64,000 nucleotides of DNA, from contig NZ_PUFH01000006.1 of assembly GCF_004354555.1 (NCBI RefSeq), positions 1 through 64,000 of the forward strand, in the 5' to 3' direction. Made by a program: the position numbers and the translations under genes. This document shows, in pieces, positions 63,487 to 64,000 of the stretch (position 1 is the first letter of the stretch; every line of letters starts with the position of its first letter). The notes beneath the pieces are model-generated. The model searched no databases, was not told the origin of the DNA, and was given only the letters and a program-made list of their open reading frames with translations. The stretch comes from Leuconostoc citreum. Its GTDB lineage: Bacteria > Bacillota > Bacilli > Lactobacillales > Lactobacillaceae.

Positions 63487-64000
63487 ATGATGACGCAGCG
63501 TGGTTTACTAATTGTGTTATCTGGACCTTCCGGCGTTGGAAAAGGGACAGTGCGCAAGGCTATTTTTAACGAAGACGGGATTGATTTTCAGTATTCTATT
63601 TCAGCAACAACGCGACAGCCACGCGTTGGCGAAATAGATGGTGAAGACTATTTCTTTGTTTCACATGACGAATTTGAAGAGAAAATTGCAAATGGTGACA
63701 TGCTAGAGTATGCACAGTATGTCAGCAATTATTACGGTACACCTAAGAGTTTTATTGATGAGACATTGGCTAGTGGTCGTGATGTTTTTCTTGAGATTGA
63801 TGTTCAAGGTGCATTACAAGTTAAATCAAAGATGCCAGAAGGCATTTATATCTTCTTGACACCACCTGATTTAACAAACTTACGTGAGCGTTTGGTTGGA
63901 CGTGGAACAGACTCGCAAGAAGTGATTGAAAAGCGTGTCACTGCAGCACGTGAAGAACTTAAGCAAATGATAAATTACGATTATGCGGTGGAAAACGATC
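63487..64000 (+). CDS. gmk: Guanylate kinase (3' end beyond window)
   Basis: The first 171 codons of guanylate kinase, which phosphorylates GMP to GDP. The P-loop [10 protein letters not shown], the GMP-binding segment [21 protein letters not shown], the VSNYYGTPK Tyr pair, [12 protein letters not shown] and the [16 protein letters not shown] lid are all visible. The gene runs off the window end. Tandem ATGs at 63487 and 63490 follow AGAGGAAAA. In most Firmicutes rpoZ (omega) follows gmk, which would lie outside this window. Confidence 0.97.
   Translation, partial: MMTQRGLLIVLSGPSGVGKGTVRKAIFNEDGIDFQYSISATTRQPRVGEIDGEDYFFVSHDEFEEKIANGDMLEYAQYVSNYYGTPKSFIDETLASGRDVFLEIDVQGALQVKSKMPEGIYIFLTPPDLTNLRERLVGRGTDSQEVIEKRVTAAREELKQMINYDYAVEND

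Overview
The window looks like a core chromosomal segment of a lactic acid bacterium of the family Leuconostocaceae, most likely Leuconostoc. This rests on a D-lactate dehydrogenase that closely resembles the known Leuconostoc enzyme as I remember it, on typical Gram-positive gene orders (yqeG-yqeH-yhbY-nadD-yqeK-rsfS-yqeM, secG-rnr-smpB, uvrB-uvrA, yvcK-whiA), on a T-box ahead of pheST, and on an AT-rich sequence. I cannot name a species. Nearly every gene lies on the + strand, so the window sits on one replichore. I see no tRNA, rRNA, CRISPR array, prophage or insertion sequence.

Layout: 1-6500 holds the end of a ROK sugar kinase, an HxlR regulator, T-box-controlled pheST, murA and rpmE2. 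6500-18100 holds an RNA m5U methyltransferase, murF, a serine hydrolase, the RNA helicase cshA, folC, an MFS exporter, a RadC-like protein, tgt, yajC and an alpha/beta hydrolase. 18100-27600 holds mprF, an HD hydrolase, a Nudix hydrolase, a MacB-like ABC protein and a heterodimeric ABC exporter. 27700-33500 is a glycolipid and lipoteichoic acid block: two GT4 glycosyltransferases, an UPF0104 membrane protein, a DUF1797 protein and an LtaS-type synthase. 33500-41700 holds uvrB-uvrA, a small antisense-strand gene, yvcK-whiA and clpP. 41800-45060 holds a D-lactate dehydrogenase, a PTS IIC-like protein and a secreted Apf-like cell-wall protein. 45150-51320 is the yqeG-to-ylbN housekeeping run. 51400-60140 holds a two-component system, acyP, yidC, trmH, secG, rnr, smpB and rny. 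60270-64000 holds DUF948 and YtxH proteins, two unrecognised genes, a minus-strand YolD-like gene and the start of gmk.

Two themes deserve attention. First, the encoded proteins are strikingly poor in cysteine. PheS, PheT, MurA, MurF, UvrB and Tgt show none, while in UvrA and YqeH the only visible cysteines are the zinc ligands. Conserved cysteines are gone from the Tgt zinc site, the iron-sulfur site of the RlmCD-type methyltransferase, the MurA active site (Asp instead, the known fosfomycin-resistant form) and the YidC lipobox. Second, stress regulation can be read directly: two LexA-type SOS boxes (uvrB, and the orphan YolD-like gene), a CIRCE operator at clpP, a Phe T-box at pheS, and a dyad over the hxlR promoter. 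I find no large undescribed system. The best leads are the orphan SOS-controlled YolD-like gene, the 40-residue minus-strand protein near 38.7 kb, the two unrecognised genes at 61.4-62.9 kb, and the UPF0104 protein inside the lipoteichoic acid block.
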